Assembly: GCA_030285985.1 (NCBI GenBank)
Contig: CP127384.1
Coordinates: forward strand, 1,228,501 to 1,292,500
DNA: 64,000 nucleotides
Source: Aquidulcibacter paucihalophilus
GTDB lineage: Bacteria > Pseudomonadota > Alphaproteobacteria > Caulobacterales > Caulobacteraceae
Direction: 5' to 3'
Part shown: positions 29,014-39,458 of the stretch, one piece after another
Numbering within the stretch: position 1 is the stretch's first letter
Layout of the letters: every line of letters starts with the position of its first letter
The notes under the pieces: model-generated
Told to the model about the DNA's origin: nothing
Databases searched by the model: none
Seen by the model: only the letters and a program-made list of their open reading frames with translations
Made by a program: the position numbers and the translations under genes

Positions 29014-29693
29014 TGCGCCGCCGGTGCCGCGGGCGGGGGCGAGCCGGGGGCTGCGGCAGGCGCGGAGCCGCCGGGGCCTGCCGGGTTCAGGGCATCGAAA
29101 TTCACGCCCGGCGCGGACTGGGCCGCCTCCGTCGCCGTGAACAGCTGCATCGGCTCGGAACCGCCGTGAATGGTGTTGGCCCAGATGACCGTCGGGAAGG
29201 TGCGCAGCGTCGTGTTGTAGTCGCGCACCGCCTCATTGTAGTCGCGTCTCGCGACGGCGATGCGGTTCTCGGTGCCTTCCAGCTGCGACTGCAGGGCGAT
29301 GAAATTCTGGTTCGACTTGAGGTCGGGATAGCGCTCGACGACCAGCAGCAACCGCGAAAGCGCCTGCGAGAGTTGGCCCTGTGCGGCCTGGTACCGCTGG
29401 AAGGCGGCTGGGTCATTGAGCGTCTCGGGCGTGACGGTCACGCCGGTCGCCTGCGCGCGGGCCTCGATCACCTGGGTCAGGGTGGTGCGTTCGGCGATCG
29501 CCGCGCCCTGCACGGTCGCGACGAGGTTCGGCACCAGATCCGCGCGGCGCTGGTATTGCGACTGGACATCGGCCCATTTCGCCTTGGCCGCCTCTTCCTT
29601 GGTCGGAATGGCGTTGATCCCGCAGCCCGCCATGGCGGGGGTCAGGATCACGACGGCCGCGAGGGCCGAAACACGGGGTGAGAAGCGGATCAT
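29010..29693 (-). CDS. lemA: LemA family lipoprotein
   Basis: 227 residues. The N terminus is a lipoprotein-like signal (ILTPAMAGCGIN, candidate Cys in the lipobox). LemA motifs follow: AKWADVQSQYQRRADLVPNLVATVQG, QGQLSQALSRLLLVVERYPDLKSNQNFIALQSQLEGTENRIAVARRDYNEAVRDYN in several conserved pieces. A Pro/Ala-rich tail of some 30 residues ends it. LemA and YgcG-type proteins are commonly encoded together and are thought to work in the envelope. First gene of the operon (4-bp overlap). Confidence 0.93.
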   Translation of the reverse strand: MIRFSPRVSALAAVVILTPAMAGCGINAIPTKEEAAKAKWADVQSQYQRRADLVPNLVATVQGAAIAERTTLTQVIEARAQATGVTVTPETLNDPAAFQRYQAAQGQLSQALSRLLLVVERYPDLKSNQNFIALQSQLEGTENRIAVARRDYNEAVRDYNTTLRTFPTVIWANTIHGGSEPMQLFTATEAAQSAPGVNFDALNPAGPGGSAPAAAPGSPPPAAPAAQ

Positions 29694-29745
29694 CGACGTC
29701 TCCTGACAGGCGAGAGTCCGACTATCGTGCCTGAACGGCGGCGGT

Positions 29746-30669
29746 TCAAGCGTCCAGAGGTTCGGGCGTAACCTTGATCGACCGGCAGGCCGCCGAATAG
29801 GTGTTGGCCAGCAGGCAGGCGATGGTCATCGGGCCCACGCCGCCCGGTACCGGCGTGATCCGTCCGGCGACTCCGGCGGCCTCGTCGAAGGCGACGTCGC
29901 CCACCAGACGGGTCTTGCCTTCGGCAGCCTTGACCGGATCGCGCGACGGGACGCGGTTGATGCCCACATCGATGACGGCCGCACCCGGCTTGATCCAGTC
30001 GCCGCGGACCATCTCAGGTCGTCCGACGGCGGCGACCAGAATGTCGGCGGTGCGGCACAGGGCCGGCAGGTCGCGCGTACGGGAGTGCGCCACAGTGACG
30101 GTGCAGCTCTCGGCCAGAAGGAGTTGGGCCATCGGCTTGCCGACGATGTTGGAGCGCCCGACGATGACGGCGTTCAGGCCGGACAGATCGCCCAGTTCGG
30201 CCTTCAGCAGCATCAGACAGCCCAGCGGTGTGCAGGGAACCAGCCCGGGCAGGCCGACGGCCAGTCGGCCGGCGTTGACGACGTGAAATCCGTCCACATC
30301 CTTGTCGGGATCAATGGCGTCCAGCACGGTCGAGGCGTCGATATGGCCGGGCAGGGGCAGCTGGACGAGGATCCCGTGGATGCCGGCGTCGGCATTCAGG
30401 TCGGCGATCAGGGCCAGCAGGTCGGCCTGCGAAGTCTGGTCGGAGAGCCGATGCGTATCGGACCGCATGCCGGCGCGCTGGGTCGTTTCGCCCTTGTTGC
30501 GGACATAGACCTGACTGGCGGGGTCCTCGCCGACGATGACGACAGCCAGGCCGGGCTTGATGCCATGGGCCGCTTCCAGACGCGCCGAGGCGGCGGCCAC
30601 GCGCTCCACAAGGCCCGCGGCAAAGGCCTTGCCGTCGATCAGGGTCGCGCAGGCGGGGTCGGCCGTCAT
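29746..30669 (-). CDS. folD: Bifunctional methylenetetrahydrofolate dehydrogenase/methenyltetrahydrofolate cyclohydrolase
   Basis: 307 residues. Signature stretches: [14 protein letters not shown] with the catalytic Lys, [52 protein letters not shown] (NADP-binding) and [25 protein letters not shown]. It interconverts methylene-, methenyl- and 10-formyl-tetrahydrofolate for purine, Met and formylmethionyl-tRNA synthesis. Transcribed alone, divergent from the PPC-repeat gene. Confidence 0.96.
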   Translation of the reverse strand: MTADPACATLIDGKAFAAGLVERVAAASARLEAAHGIKPGLAVVIVGEDPASQVYVRNKGETTQRAGMRSDTHRLSDQTSQADLLALIADLNADAGIHGILVQLPLPGHIDASTVLDAIDPDKDVDGFHVVNAGRLAVGLPGLVPCTPLGCLMLLKAELGDLSGLNAVIVGRSNIVGKPMAQLLLAESCTVTVAHSRTRDLPALCRTADILVAAVGRPEMVRGDWIKPGAAVIDVGINRVPSRDPVKAAEGKTRLVGDVAFDEAAGVAGRITPVPGGVGPMTIACLLANTYSAACRSIKVTPEPLDA

Positions 30670-30767
30670 GGATTTCGGCTCCGGTCGTCAGGAATCGTGC
30701 GGTTGCCGCGATTTACAGAGGGCGCGGTTCGGCGTCTATGATCGGAGTCGCATTCAAGGGGATATCC

Positions 30768-32594
30768 ATGCGCCGTAAGTCCATTCTCGCTGCCGTCAGC
30801 CTGCTGGCGTTGTCGGTCGCGGCACCGGCGCTGGCCCAGCGCGCGGAGACGCTGTCGCCGGGGCGGACCATCGAGGGCCAGATCGCGGACGGCGACGGCA
30901 CGGCGGCGGACGACGCTTACCGCTACGACGACTATCTGATCCGCGCCCGCGCCGGCCAGCGGCTGGAAGCGGTCATGCGCGCCGCCGACTTCGATGCCTA
31001 TCTGGAGGTCTTCCATCAGGGCGAGAGCGAGGCCCTGGCGAGTGACGATGACGGGTTGGGCGAGGGCACCCATTCGCGGCTTCGTTTCACCGCGGACCAG
31101 GCCGGCACCTTTGTGCTGCGGGCCCGAACCCTGGCCGGCATCGAGGGTGGGGCCTATACGCTCGGCCTGACCCAGCGCCCGTCAGCCGGACGCCCTCCGC
31201 GGCCGACCGGCATCCGCGTCGGCCAGTCGATCGAGGGAGCGTTGACCGCCCGCGACCCGGAGACCGAGAGCGGCCAGGCCTATGACGCCTATACGTTCCG
31301 CGCCCGCGAGGGCGAGCGGTTCACCATCGACCTGAACTCCGACGCCTTCGATCCGGTGGTCCGGGTCGGGCAGATGCGGGCGGGCGAGTTCGTCGAACTG
31401 GCCATGAACGACGACACGATGGAGACCGGCCTGAACTCCCGGCTGATCTTCACCGCCGAAACGGCCGGCGACTACATCATCCGGGCAACGCCGCTCGGTG
31501 CCGGCAACGAGGGGGCCTATTCGGTAGCGCTGGCGCGCGGGCCGGAGCTGGCTGCCGCCCAGACCATCGAAATCGGCGGTTCGGCCGAAGGGGCCCTGGC
31601 CGAAGGCGACGGCAGGGGCGCGGGCGGCGAGATCGCCGACGCCTACCGGTTCTCCGGTCAGGAGGGACAGCGCATCCGCATCGACATGAGCTCGGACGAG
31701 TTCGACACCTATGTCGAACTGTTCGACGCAAACCGCGTCAGCCTGGCCGAAGACGACGACGGCGCGGCGGAAGGCACCAACTCGCGCCTGACCTTCACCC
31801 TTCCGGCCACAGGGGTCTATTTCATCGAAGCGCGGGCCTTCACCGAGGCGACGGGGGCCTATTCCCTGTCGCTCTCCGAGGTCGAGCCGGACAAGGCACC
31901 CGAGGCGCTGGCTTTCAGCGCGCCCCTCCAGGGCGAGATCGGCGAGACGGATCCGACGGATGGCGACGATCGCAGCTATGACGCCTTCGCCTTCAGTGGC
32001 GTGGCGGGTCAGCGCGTGCAGGCGATCATGCGCTCGGGTGACTTCGACACCTATCTGCAGATCGGCCGCGCGGGAGCCGAGTTCGAGGCCCTGGCCTCGG
32101 ATGACGACGGTCTGGGCGAGGGCACCGATTCCCGGCTCAGCTACACCCTGCCGGATGACGGGGATTATGTGCTGCGGGTGTCGCCGCTGGGGTCGGAGGG
32201 CGAGGGGCTCTACGCTCTCGAACTGCTCGACCGGGGACCGCAGCCGCAGCCGGGCAGCGTGCTGGTCGGCGCGACGGCGCGGGGTATCCTGACCGAGACG
32301 GACGCCACCGCCGCGGACAACAGCTTCTTCGACGCCTATCGTGTGACGCTGAAGGCCGATGAGAAGCTGATGATCACCATGGTCTCCAACGAGGTCGACA
32401 GCTTCCTCGTCGTCGGTCGGGCGCAGGAGGGCGGGGCCTTCGAGATCCTGGGGTCGGACGACGACAGCCTGTCGGACACCCACGCCAAGCTGGAATGGAC
32501 CGCCCCGACGGACGGCGTCTACGAGGTCCGGGCCGGAACCTTCCAGCAGGGTCAGACCGGGGCCTATGCCCTGAACGTCGAGAAGCAGCCCTAA
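30768..32594 (+). CDS. Secreted protein made of five tandem PPC (pre-peptidase C-terminal) domains
   Basis: 608 residues from ATG 30768 (MRRKSILAAVSLLALSVAAPALAQ, a classical signal peptide). The rest is five repeats of ~115 residues with the pattern D-A-Y-x-F-x-G-x-x-G-Q-R, then M-x-S-x-x-F-D-T-Y, DDDGLGEGTxSRL, and G-x-Y-x-L/x-V. PPC beta-sandwiches normally sit at the C terminus of secreted proteases; here no protease domain is present. Likely periplasmic or extracellular binding or scaffold protein. Its downstream gap holds element B. Confidence 0.85.
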   Translation: MRRKSILAAVSLLALSVAAPALAQRAETLSPGRTIEGQIADGDGTAADDAYRYDDYLIRARAGQRLEAVMRAADFDAYLEVFHQGESEALASDDDGLGEGTHSRLRFTADQAGTFVLRARTLAGIEGGAYTLGLTQRPSAGRPPRPTGIRVGQSIEGALTARDPETESGQAYDAYTFRAREGERFTIDLNSDAFDPVVRVGQMRAGEFVELAMNDDTMETGLNSRLIFTAETAGDYIIRATPLGAGNEGAYSVALARGPELAAAQTIEIGGSAEGALAEGDGRGAGGEIADAYRFSGQEGQRIRIDMSSDEFDTYVELFDANRVSLAEDDDGAAEGTNSRLTFTLPATGVYFIEARAFTEATGAYSLSLSEVEPDKAPEALAFSAPLQGEIGETDPTDGDDRSYDAFAFSGVAGQRVQAIMRSGDFDTYLQIGRAGAEFEALASDDDGLGEGTDSRLSYTLPDDGDYVLRVSPLGSEGEGLYALELLDRGPQPQPGSVLVGATARGILTETDATAADNSFFDAYRVTLKADEKLMITMVSNEVDSFLVVGRAQEGGAFEILGSDDDSLSDTHAKLEWTAPTDGVYEVRAGTFQQGQTGAYALNVEKQP

Positions 32595-32684
32595 GGGTCT
32601 CGCTCCGGGTCGGCCGCAGGCGTACTGTGCCTGGGTGTCCGAAATCGTGAACCGCAAGGATCAGCACCTCGACGTCATCCTCGC
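32595..32684. other. Non-coding stretch after the PPC-repeat gene
   Basis: Part of a 548-bp gene-free gap (32595-33142) between two converging genes. No terminator with a T-run, promoter or ORF with a ribosome binding site was found in these 90 bp; the rest of the gap is filled by element B and REP hairpin 1. Confidence 0.5.
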
Positions 32685-32963
32685 GGGGCGGAAAGACACT
32701 GTTTCAGCCGAAAATTTGCAGCGCATTCTGCGGCGACGACCGAGGCAGGCCTTCGCCGGGGTGCGGCAGGCCTGCGAGCGGGCCTGTCGGGAGATTTCAG
32801 CGTGTCAAAGACCGTGCCCGTGGGCGTCGGAGCATTGATGCACGCGGGTGCGTCGATTTCGGACGTGGGCGGGACGAAGGCGCGAACTCGGCCGTCCCTG
32901 ATGGGTCGAAAGGGAGGTTCCGGGGTTCAAGGGGGCGGGAAGATCGGGGGCTAGAAGACACTG
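32685..32963 (-). repeat. Conserved ~280-bp intergenic element, copy B (candidate structured RNA or miniature element)
   Basis: Reads on the minus strand from CAGTGTCTTCT at 32963. Blocks shared with copy A lie at the same offsets: the first 30 bp (28 of 30 identical), GACGCACCCGCGTGCAT near 32854-32838, GGTCTTTGACA near 32813-32803, and AGTGTCTTTCCGCCCC at offset 262. Hairpins: GCAC/GTGC where copy A has GCAG/CTGC; CAGGCC/GGCCTG with loop CGCTCGCA (32786-32767) where copy A has a different stem in the same place; and GCAG/CTGC followed by AAATTTTC (about 32733-32710), terminator-like. No ORF. It lies between two converging genes. Confidence 0.6.
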
Positions 32964-33130
32964 TCCCGCTATCGTCATCCTCCGGCGAGCGCAGCGAGAC
33001 CGGGGGACCCAGCGGCGCGCGTGAGCGCGAACCTGCCGGGAGCGCGGCTGGACAGATCGCCTTCGGCGCCACTGGGGCCCCCGGTCTGCGCCGCGAAGGC
33101 GCGGCTTGCCGGAGGATGACGATAGCGGGA
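32964..33130. repeat. REP-like hairpin element 1, downstream of hutH
   Basis: Perfect 23-bp inverted termini at 32964-32986 and 33108-33130, containing CGTCATCCTCCGG. Further in, GACCGGGGGACCCAGCGG pairs imperfectly with its complement. The shared core (CGTCATyCyCCGG and ACCCAGCGGCGC) also occurs in the element at 34691-34834. It adjoins element B on one side and ends 12 bp from the hutH stop. Confidence 0.8.
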
Positions 33131-33142
33131 GGGGCGGGGCGA

Positions 33143-34672
33143 CTAGGCCGACGGCAGCAGATCCGCTGCGAACACCCGGTACCGCCCCGCGCGGACGCCG
33201 TCGGTCGCTCTTGCGATGTCCGGCGCGAAATAGTGGTCCGAGCCGTAGGCGGCGGCGGCCTCGCGGACGATGGCCCAGACCGCTTCCAGATCAGGCGAAG
33301 AGGTCAGGGGGCGGTGGAACTCCATGCCCTGGGCAGCGGCCAGCAGTTCGATGCCGACCACGGCGGCGGTGTTCTCGGCCATGTCGAGCAGGCGGCGGGC
33401 ACCGTGGGTGGCCATGGAGACGTGGTCTTCCTGGTTGGCCGAGGTCGGGACGGTATCGATGCTGCACGGATGAGCCACCATCCGGTTCTCGGCGACGAGG
33501 GCGGCGGCGGTGACCTGGGCGATCATGAAGCCGGAGTTCAAGCCGCTCTCCTTGACGAGGAAGGCGGGCAGTTCGCTCATCTTCGGATCGACGAGGATGG
33601 ATGTGCGGCGCTCGGAGATATTGCCGATTTCGCACAGGGCCATGGCGATCATATCGGCAGCGAAAGCAACAGGTTCGGCGTGGAAATTGCCGCCGGAAAT
33701 GACGTCACCTTCCTCGATGAAGACCAGCGGATTGTCGGTGACGGCATTGGCTTCGCATTCCAGGGTGGCGGCGGCGTTGCGGAGCACGTCCAGCACCGCA
33801 CCCATGACCTGGGGCTGGCAGCGGAGGGAATAGGGATCCTGGACCTTGTGGCAGCCCTCGCGGTGGCTGTCGCGGATGGCCGAGCCGGCCATCAGGGCGC
33901 GCAGCCGGGCGGCGACGGCGATTTGCCCCGGCTGGCCGCGCAGGGCGTGGATGCGGGCGTCGAACGGGGCGTCGGAGCCCTTCAGCGCATCGACCGACAG
34001 GGCCCCGGCGGCGATGCCGGCGGCGAAGGTCGCTTCCGCCGCGAACAGGCCGGCGAGGGCGAGAGCCGTCGAGCACTGGGTGCCGTTGAGAAGAGCGAGG
34101 CCCTCCTTGGGGCCGAGCACCAGCGGCTTGAGGCCGACGCGGGCGAGGGCGTCCTCGGCGGACAGCGTCTCGCCATTATGGCGGGCCTCGCCGACGCCGA
34201 TCAGGACGCAGGACATGTGAGCGAGCGGGGCGAGGTCGCCCGAGGCCCCGACCGAGCCCTTGGACGGGATGCAGGGCAGGACGTCGGCGTTGACCAGGGC
34301 GATCAGGGCTTCGAGCGTCCCGCGTCGGATGCCGGAGGCCCCCTTCGACAGGCTGGCGATCTTCAGCACCATCAGCAGGCGGGTGACATTGTCGGGCAGA
34401 AGGGCGCCGACGCCGCAGGCATGGCTGAGGACGAGGTTCTTCTGCAGGGTCTCGAGATCCTCGGTGGCGATGGAGGTATTGGCCAGCAGGCCGAAGCCGG
34501 TGTTGACGCCGTAGACGGTGCGCCCTTCGGCCACGATGGCGGCGACCACGGCCGCGCCGCGCTCGACGGCGGTCCAGGCGGCGGGGTCGAGAGAGACGGT
34601 GGTCGGGCCTTCAAGGACCGCGCGCAGCTGGTTGAGAGTCAGTGGGCCGGAGCCGATTGTGATCTGGGTCAT
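33143..34672 (-). CDS. hutH: Histidine ammonia-lyase
   Basis: 509 residues from ATG 34672 ([13 protein letters not shown]); an ATG 9 codons earlier lies inside a repeat hairpin. The MIO cofactor tripeptide ASG is in [14 protein letters not shown]. Other conserved stretches: [36 protein letters not shown] and [14 protein letters not shown]. It removes ammonia from histidine to give urocanate, step one of the hut pathway. Same strand as hutU but separated from it by a REP-like hairpin, so hutH expression may be partly uncoupled. Confidence 0.97.
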   Translation of the reverse strand: MTQITIGSGPLTLNQLRAVLEGPTTVSLDPAAWTAVERGAAVVAAIVAEGRTVYGVNTGFGLLANTSIATEDLETLQKNLVLSHACGVGALLPDNVTRLLMVLKIASLSKGASGIRRGTLEALIALVNADVLPCIPSKGSVGASGDLAPLAHMSCVLIGVGEARHNGETLSAEDALARVGLKPLVLGPKEGLALLNGTQCSTALALAGLFAAEATFAAGIAAGALSVDALKGSDAPFDARIHALRGQPGQIAVAARLRALMAGSAIRDSHREGCHKVQDPYSLRCQPQVMGAVLDVLRNAAATLECEANAVTDNPLVFIEEGDVISGGNFHAEPVAFAADMIAMALCEIGNISERRTSILVDPKMSELPAFLVKESGLNSGFMIAQVTAAALVAENRMVAHPCSIDTVPTSANQEDHVSMATHGARRLLDMAENTAAVVGIELLAAAQGMEFHRPLTSSPDLEAVWAIVREAAAAYGSDHYFAPDIARATDGVRAGRYRVFAADLLPSA

Positions 34673-34690
34673 GGAGGGTTCGCTCAAAAC

Positions 34691-34834
34691 TTTCGTCATT
34701 CCGGAGCGCTCGTCAGAGCGACCCCGGAACCCAGCGGCGCCCGGAGGGCGAAATGGTGGAAATGCTCTCGTCCAGCGGTGTTTCTCCGCTGTCGCGGCGC
34801 CGCTGGGTCCCGGCCTTCGCCGGGATGACGAAAG
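34691..34834. repeat. REP-like hairpin element 2, between hutU and hutH
   Basis: Left arm (TTTCGTCATTCCGG ... CCCAGCGGCGCC, 34691-34742) pairs with the right arm (GCGCCGCTGGGTCC ... GGGATGACGAAA, 34796-34834). Family-level core is shared with the element at 32964-33130. The two elements bracket hutH. The left edge begins about 19 bp upstream of the hutH start codon. Confidence 0.8.
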
Positions 34835-34840
34835 CGGAAA

Positions 34841-36520
<1,680 letters not shown>

Positions 36521-36545
36521 GGCGGCCTCTCTACGCTGCCATCCC
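36521..36545. promoter_or_regulatory. 25-bp divergent hutU/hutG start region
   Basis: The start codons of hutU (minus) and hutG (plus) are 25 bp apart. No room exists for two normal promoters with leaders, so at least one promoter must lie in coding sequence or yield a nearly leaderless mRNA. No operator palindrome was recognised. Confidence 0.45.
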
Positions 36546-37439
36546 ATGACCTTGGAAGACTCAGACGCGCTGGGCTGGCGCAGCGTCGCCGACCTGATCG
36601 GTGATCACCCTGAAGCGAACGTCGCCCTGATCGGCGCGGGGCTCAATGAGCGGTCGTTGACGCCGGGGCGGTGTGACCTGGGGCCGAAGGCATTCCGTGC
36701 CGTGCTGCCGCGGTTCTCGACCTATGATGTCGAGACGGGCCGGACGCTGGAGGCGAAGGTTCATGACGCGGGCGATCTGCCGCTGAAGGCGGTCACGCCG
36801 GCCGATGCGTTCGGGCCGGTGCGCGATGCGACGGCGGCGCAGGTCCAGCGCGGGCTGACCGTGCTGATCGGGGGCAATAATGCGATCACGCGACCGGGCG
36901 TGCACGGTCTCGGGCTGGCGCGGGCGGGCCTGCTGACGCTGGATGCCCATTTCGACCTGCGGGACACCGATCAGGGCCTGACCAACGGCAATCCGGTGCA
37001 GGCGCTGCTGGAAGACGGGCTGGCCGGCGAGCGGATCAGCCAGATCGGCCTGGCGCCGTTCGCCAATACGAAGCGGGCGCACGACAAGGCGAAGGCGGCG
37101 GGAATATCGGTGCGGACGGCGCGGGCCTGTCGCGAGCGGGGCATGGCCGTGGTCGTGGCCGAGGAGCTGGAGCGGCTGTCGGGGCTCTGCGAGGTCATCT
37201 ATGTCGATTTCGACATCGATGTGATCGACCGCGGCCAGTGGCCGGCCTCGCCGGGCGCAAGGCCGGGTGGCGTGTCCGTGCAGGACTTCTTCGACGCGAC
37301 GCGGGTGATCGGGGCGCATCCCAAGGTGCGGGCGGTGGACCTGACCGAATACGATCCGTCGCTGGAGATCGGCGACCTCGGCTCGCTGACGGCGGGGCGG
37401 TGGTTCTGCGAACTGCTGGCGGGGTTTGAGACGCGATGA
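36546..37439 (+). CDS. hutG: Formimidoylglutamase-type arginase-fold hydrolase
   Basis: 297 residues from ATG 36546. Ureohydrolase (arginase) motifs: [18 protein letters not shown] and [10 protein letters not shown]. The first normally reads GGDHS, where the His binds manganese; here it is Asn. Position between hutU and hutI points to formimidoylglutamate hydrolysis to glutamate and formamide, the last step of the pathway, rather than arginine breakdown. Overlaps hutI by 4 bp (ATGA). Confidence 0.85.
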   Translation: MTLEDSDALGWRSVADLIGDHPEANVALIGAGLNERSLTPGRCDLGPKAFRAVLPRFSTYDVETGRTLEAKVHDAGDLPLKAVTPADAFGPVRDATAAQVQRGLTVLIGGNNAITRPGVHGLGLARAGLLTLDAHFDLRDTDQGLTNGNPVQALLEDGLAGERISQIGLAPFANTKRAHDKAKAAGISVRTARACRERGMAVVVAEELERLSGLCEVIYVDFDIDVIDRGQWPASPGARPGGVSVQDFFDATRVIGAHPKVRAVDLTEYDPSLEIGDLGSLTAGRWFCELLAGFETR

Positions 37440-38653
37440 TCCGCGCGGACCGGCTCATCACGGACTGCCGTCTGGCCACGATGGCTCAAGGCGGCGCGGC
37501 CTATGGCGCGATCGAGGACGGGGCGCTGCTGGTCCGGGACGGGCGGATCGTCTGGGCCGGGGCGCGGACCGATCTACCGGCGCATGAGGCGGTGGAGACA
37601 GACCGGCTGGACGGGCGCTGGGTCACGCCGGGGCTGGTGGATTGTCACACGCATCTGGTGTTCGGCGGCGACCGGTCAGGCGAGTTCGAACAGCGGCTGG
37701 GCGGGGCGACATACGAGGAGATCGCGCGGGCCGGGGGCGGGATCGTTTCCTCTGTGGCGGCGACGCGGGCGGCCTCGGAGGACCAGCTTTATGCGAGCGC
37801 GCTGGGGCGGCTGGCCGGGCTGAAGGCGACGGGGGTCACGACGGTCGAGATCAAGTCGGGCTACGGGCTGGATCACGACAGCGAGCTGAAGATGCTGCGC
37901 GTGGCGCGGCGGATCGGGCGCGAGGCGGGGGTGCGGGTGCGCACGAGCTATCTGGGTCTGCACGCCGTGCCGCCGGAGTGGAAGACGGACCGGGCGCGCT
38001 ATGTCGATCTGGCGGTGGACGACATCCTGCCGGCGGCCCACGCCGAGGGACTGGTCGATGCGGTCGACGCCTATTGCGAGCCGATTGCCTTCTCGACCGA
38101 AGAGGTGGCACGGCTGTTCGACAGGGCGCGGGCACTGTGTCTGCCGGTCAAGCTGCATGCGGACCAGCTGTCGGACGGCGGCGGGGCGGCGCTGGCGGCG
38201 CGCTACGGGGCCCTGTCGGCGGACCATGTCGAGCACTCGGACGAGGCCGGGGTGAAGGCCATGGCCGGGGCCGGTGTCGTCGCCGTGCTGTTGCCGGGGG
38301 CCTGGCTGATGCTGCGGGAGACGGTGCTTCCGCCGATGGACCTGTTCCGTCAGTACGGCGTGGCGATGGCGGTGGCGACGGACTGCAATCCGGGGACGTC
38401 GCCGCTCGCCTCGATGACGGCGGCGATCAATCTGGCCTGCGTGCAGTTCCGGCTGACGCCCGAGGAGGCGCTGGCGGGGGCGACACGGATCGCGGCGCGG
38501 GCGCTCGGGCTCGAGGGCGAGATCGGCACGCTGGAAGCGGGCAAGGCGGCCGATCTGGCGGTCTGGGACATCGAACGGCCGGCGGAGCTGGCCTACTGGC
38601 TGGGCAAGCCGCTGCTGGCGCGGCGGATGGTCGGCGGGGCCTGGGACGCCTGA
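37436..38653 (+). CDS. hutI: Imidazolonepropionase
   Basis: 405 residues, normal for HutI. Amidohydrolase metal motif [20 protein letters not shown] (first two His), later [30 protein letters not shown] in pieces, and [10 protein letters not shown] with the catalytic Asp. It opens the imidazolone ring to give formimidoylglutamate, linking hutU to hutG. Cotranscribed with hutG by overlap. Confidence 0.97.
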   Translation: MIRADRLITDCRLATMAQGGAAYGAIEDGALLVRDGRIVWAGARTDLPAHEAVETDRLDGRWVTPGLVDCHTHLVFGGDRSGEFEQRLGGATYEEIARAGGGIVSSVAATRAASEDQLYASALGRLAGLKATGVTTVEIKSGYGLDHDSELKMLRVARRIGREAGVRVRTSYLGLHAVPPEWKTDRARYVDLAVDDILPAAHAEGLVDAVDAYCEPIAFSTEEVARLFDRARALCLPVKLHADQLSDGGGAALAARYGALSADHVEHSDEAGVKAMAGAGVVAVLLPGAWLMLRETVLPPMDLFRQYGVAMAVATDCNPGTSPLASMTAAINLACVQFRLTPEEALAGATRIAARALGLEGEIGTLEAGKAADLAVWDIERPAELAYWLGKPLLARRMVGGAWDA

Positions 38654-38695
38654 TCAGGCCCGAATCGCGAGACACTGGCGGCGGAGATCGTCGCC

Positions 38696-38806
38696 ATGCG
38701 CAGCCGCCCGGACCGGACTGAAAACCTGCTGACCGCCCTGCTGGTGGTGGTCACCGCGCTGATGGCGGTGGCGACGCTGGCGAGCGTCGGCCTGTTCCGT
38801 CCCTGA
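38696..38806 (+). CDS. Possible 36-residue single-pass membrane peptide after hutI
   Basis: 36 codons from ATG 38696: a charged N terminus (MRSRPDRTENL) and one hydrophobic helix (LTALLVVVTALMAVATLASVGLF). GGAG lies about 9 nt upstream. It starts 42 bp after the hutI stop in the same direction. Too short to recognise; a small protein or chance ORF, but composition fits a real membrane peptide. Confidence 0.4.
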   Translation: MRSRPDRTENLLTALLVVVTALMAVATLASVGLFRP

Positions 38807-38809
38807 GGT

Positions 38810-39412
38810 TCAGTCGCGCCAGGTGGTCAGCGCCGTCACGTCCGGACGGGGGCGTTCTAGGGGCGGCTCGGCGAGGGTCCCGATGTGGATGAAGCCCGCC
38901 ACCCGCTCGCCCGCACGGACATCATAGAGGGCCAGGGCGGCCGGGTCGTAGCTGTACCAGTCGGTGATCCAGCTGGCGGCGTAGCCCAGGGCATTGGCGG
39001 CGTGTTCGAGGTTCATACAGACGGCACCGGCCGAGAGCTGCTGCTCCCACTCCGGCACCTTGTGGCCGGCGATCGGGACGGAGAGCACCAGAATGGTCAG
39101 GGGCGGGGCGGTCAGCTTCGACAGCACCTTGGTTGCCTTGCCGGGGTCGAGCTGATGTGCGGCAAGTGGGGCGAGGGCGCGGGCGAGGTCGGCGCGGCTC
39201 TGCGGGCCCATGACCACGAACCGCCAGGGGAAGAGCTTGCCATGGTCGGGCGTGCGGGCGCCGAGCTGCAGGAGGCGTTCGATCTCGACCGGCGACGGGC
39301 CGGGCGCTGTCAGCGACTGGGCCGGGGCCGAGCGGCGCCGCGCGAGGCGGTCCTGCATCTCGGCGGACGGGACGGGCAGGGGGAGGGTCGCTCCCAGATC
39401 GGCGTCGGTCAT
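38810..39412 (-). CDS. Nitroreductase-family FMN protein (YdjA-like)
   Basis: 200 residues. Flavin-phosphate segment RRSAPAQSLTAPGPSPVEIERLLQLGARTPDHGKLFPWRFVV in conserved parts, then the ENLEHAANALGYAASWIT region of nitroreductases (here MNLEHAANALGYAASWIT), and the final GFIHIGTLAEPPLERPRP. YdjA-type proteins are dimers that bind FMN between subunits and reduce nitro compounds or quinones with NAD(P)H. Divergent from the Nudix gene. Confidence 0.88.
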   Translation of the reverse strand: MTDADLGATLPLPVPSAEMQDRLARRRSAPAQSLTAPGPSPVEIERLLQLGARTPDHGKLFPWRFVVMGPQSRADLARALAPLAAHQLDPGKATKVLSKLTAPPLTILVLSVPIAGHKVPEWEQQLSAGAVCMNLEHAANALGYAASWITDWYSYDPAALALYDVRAGERVAGFIHIGTLAEPPLERPRPDVTALTTWRD

Positions 39413-39458
39413 GGCCCTGACCTAGTCGCGGGCGGCCTCCGGCGCCATACCCACGGCT

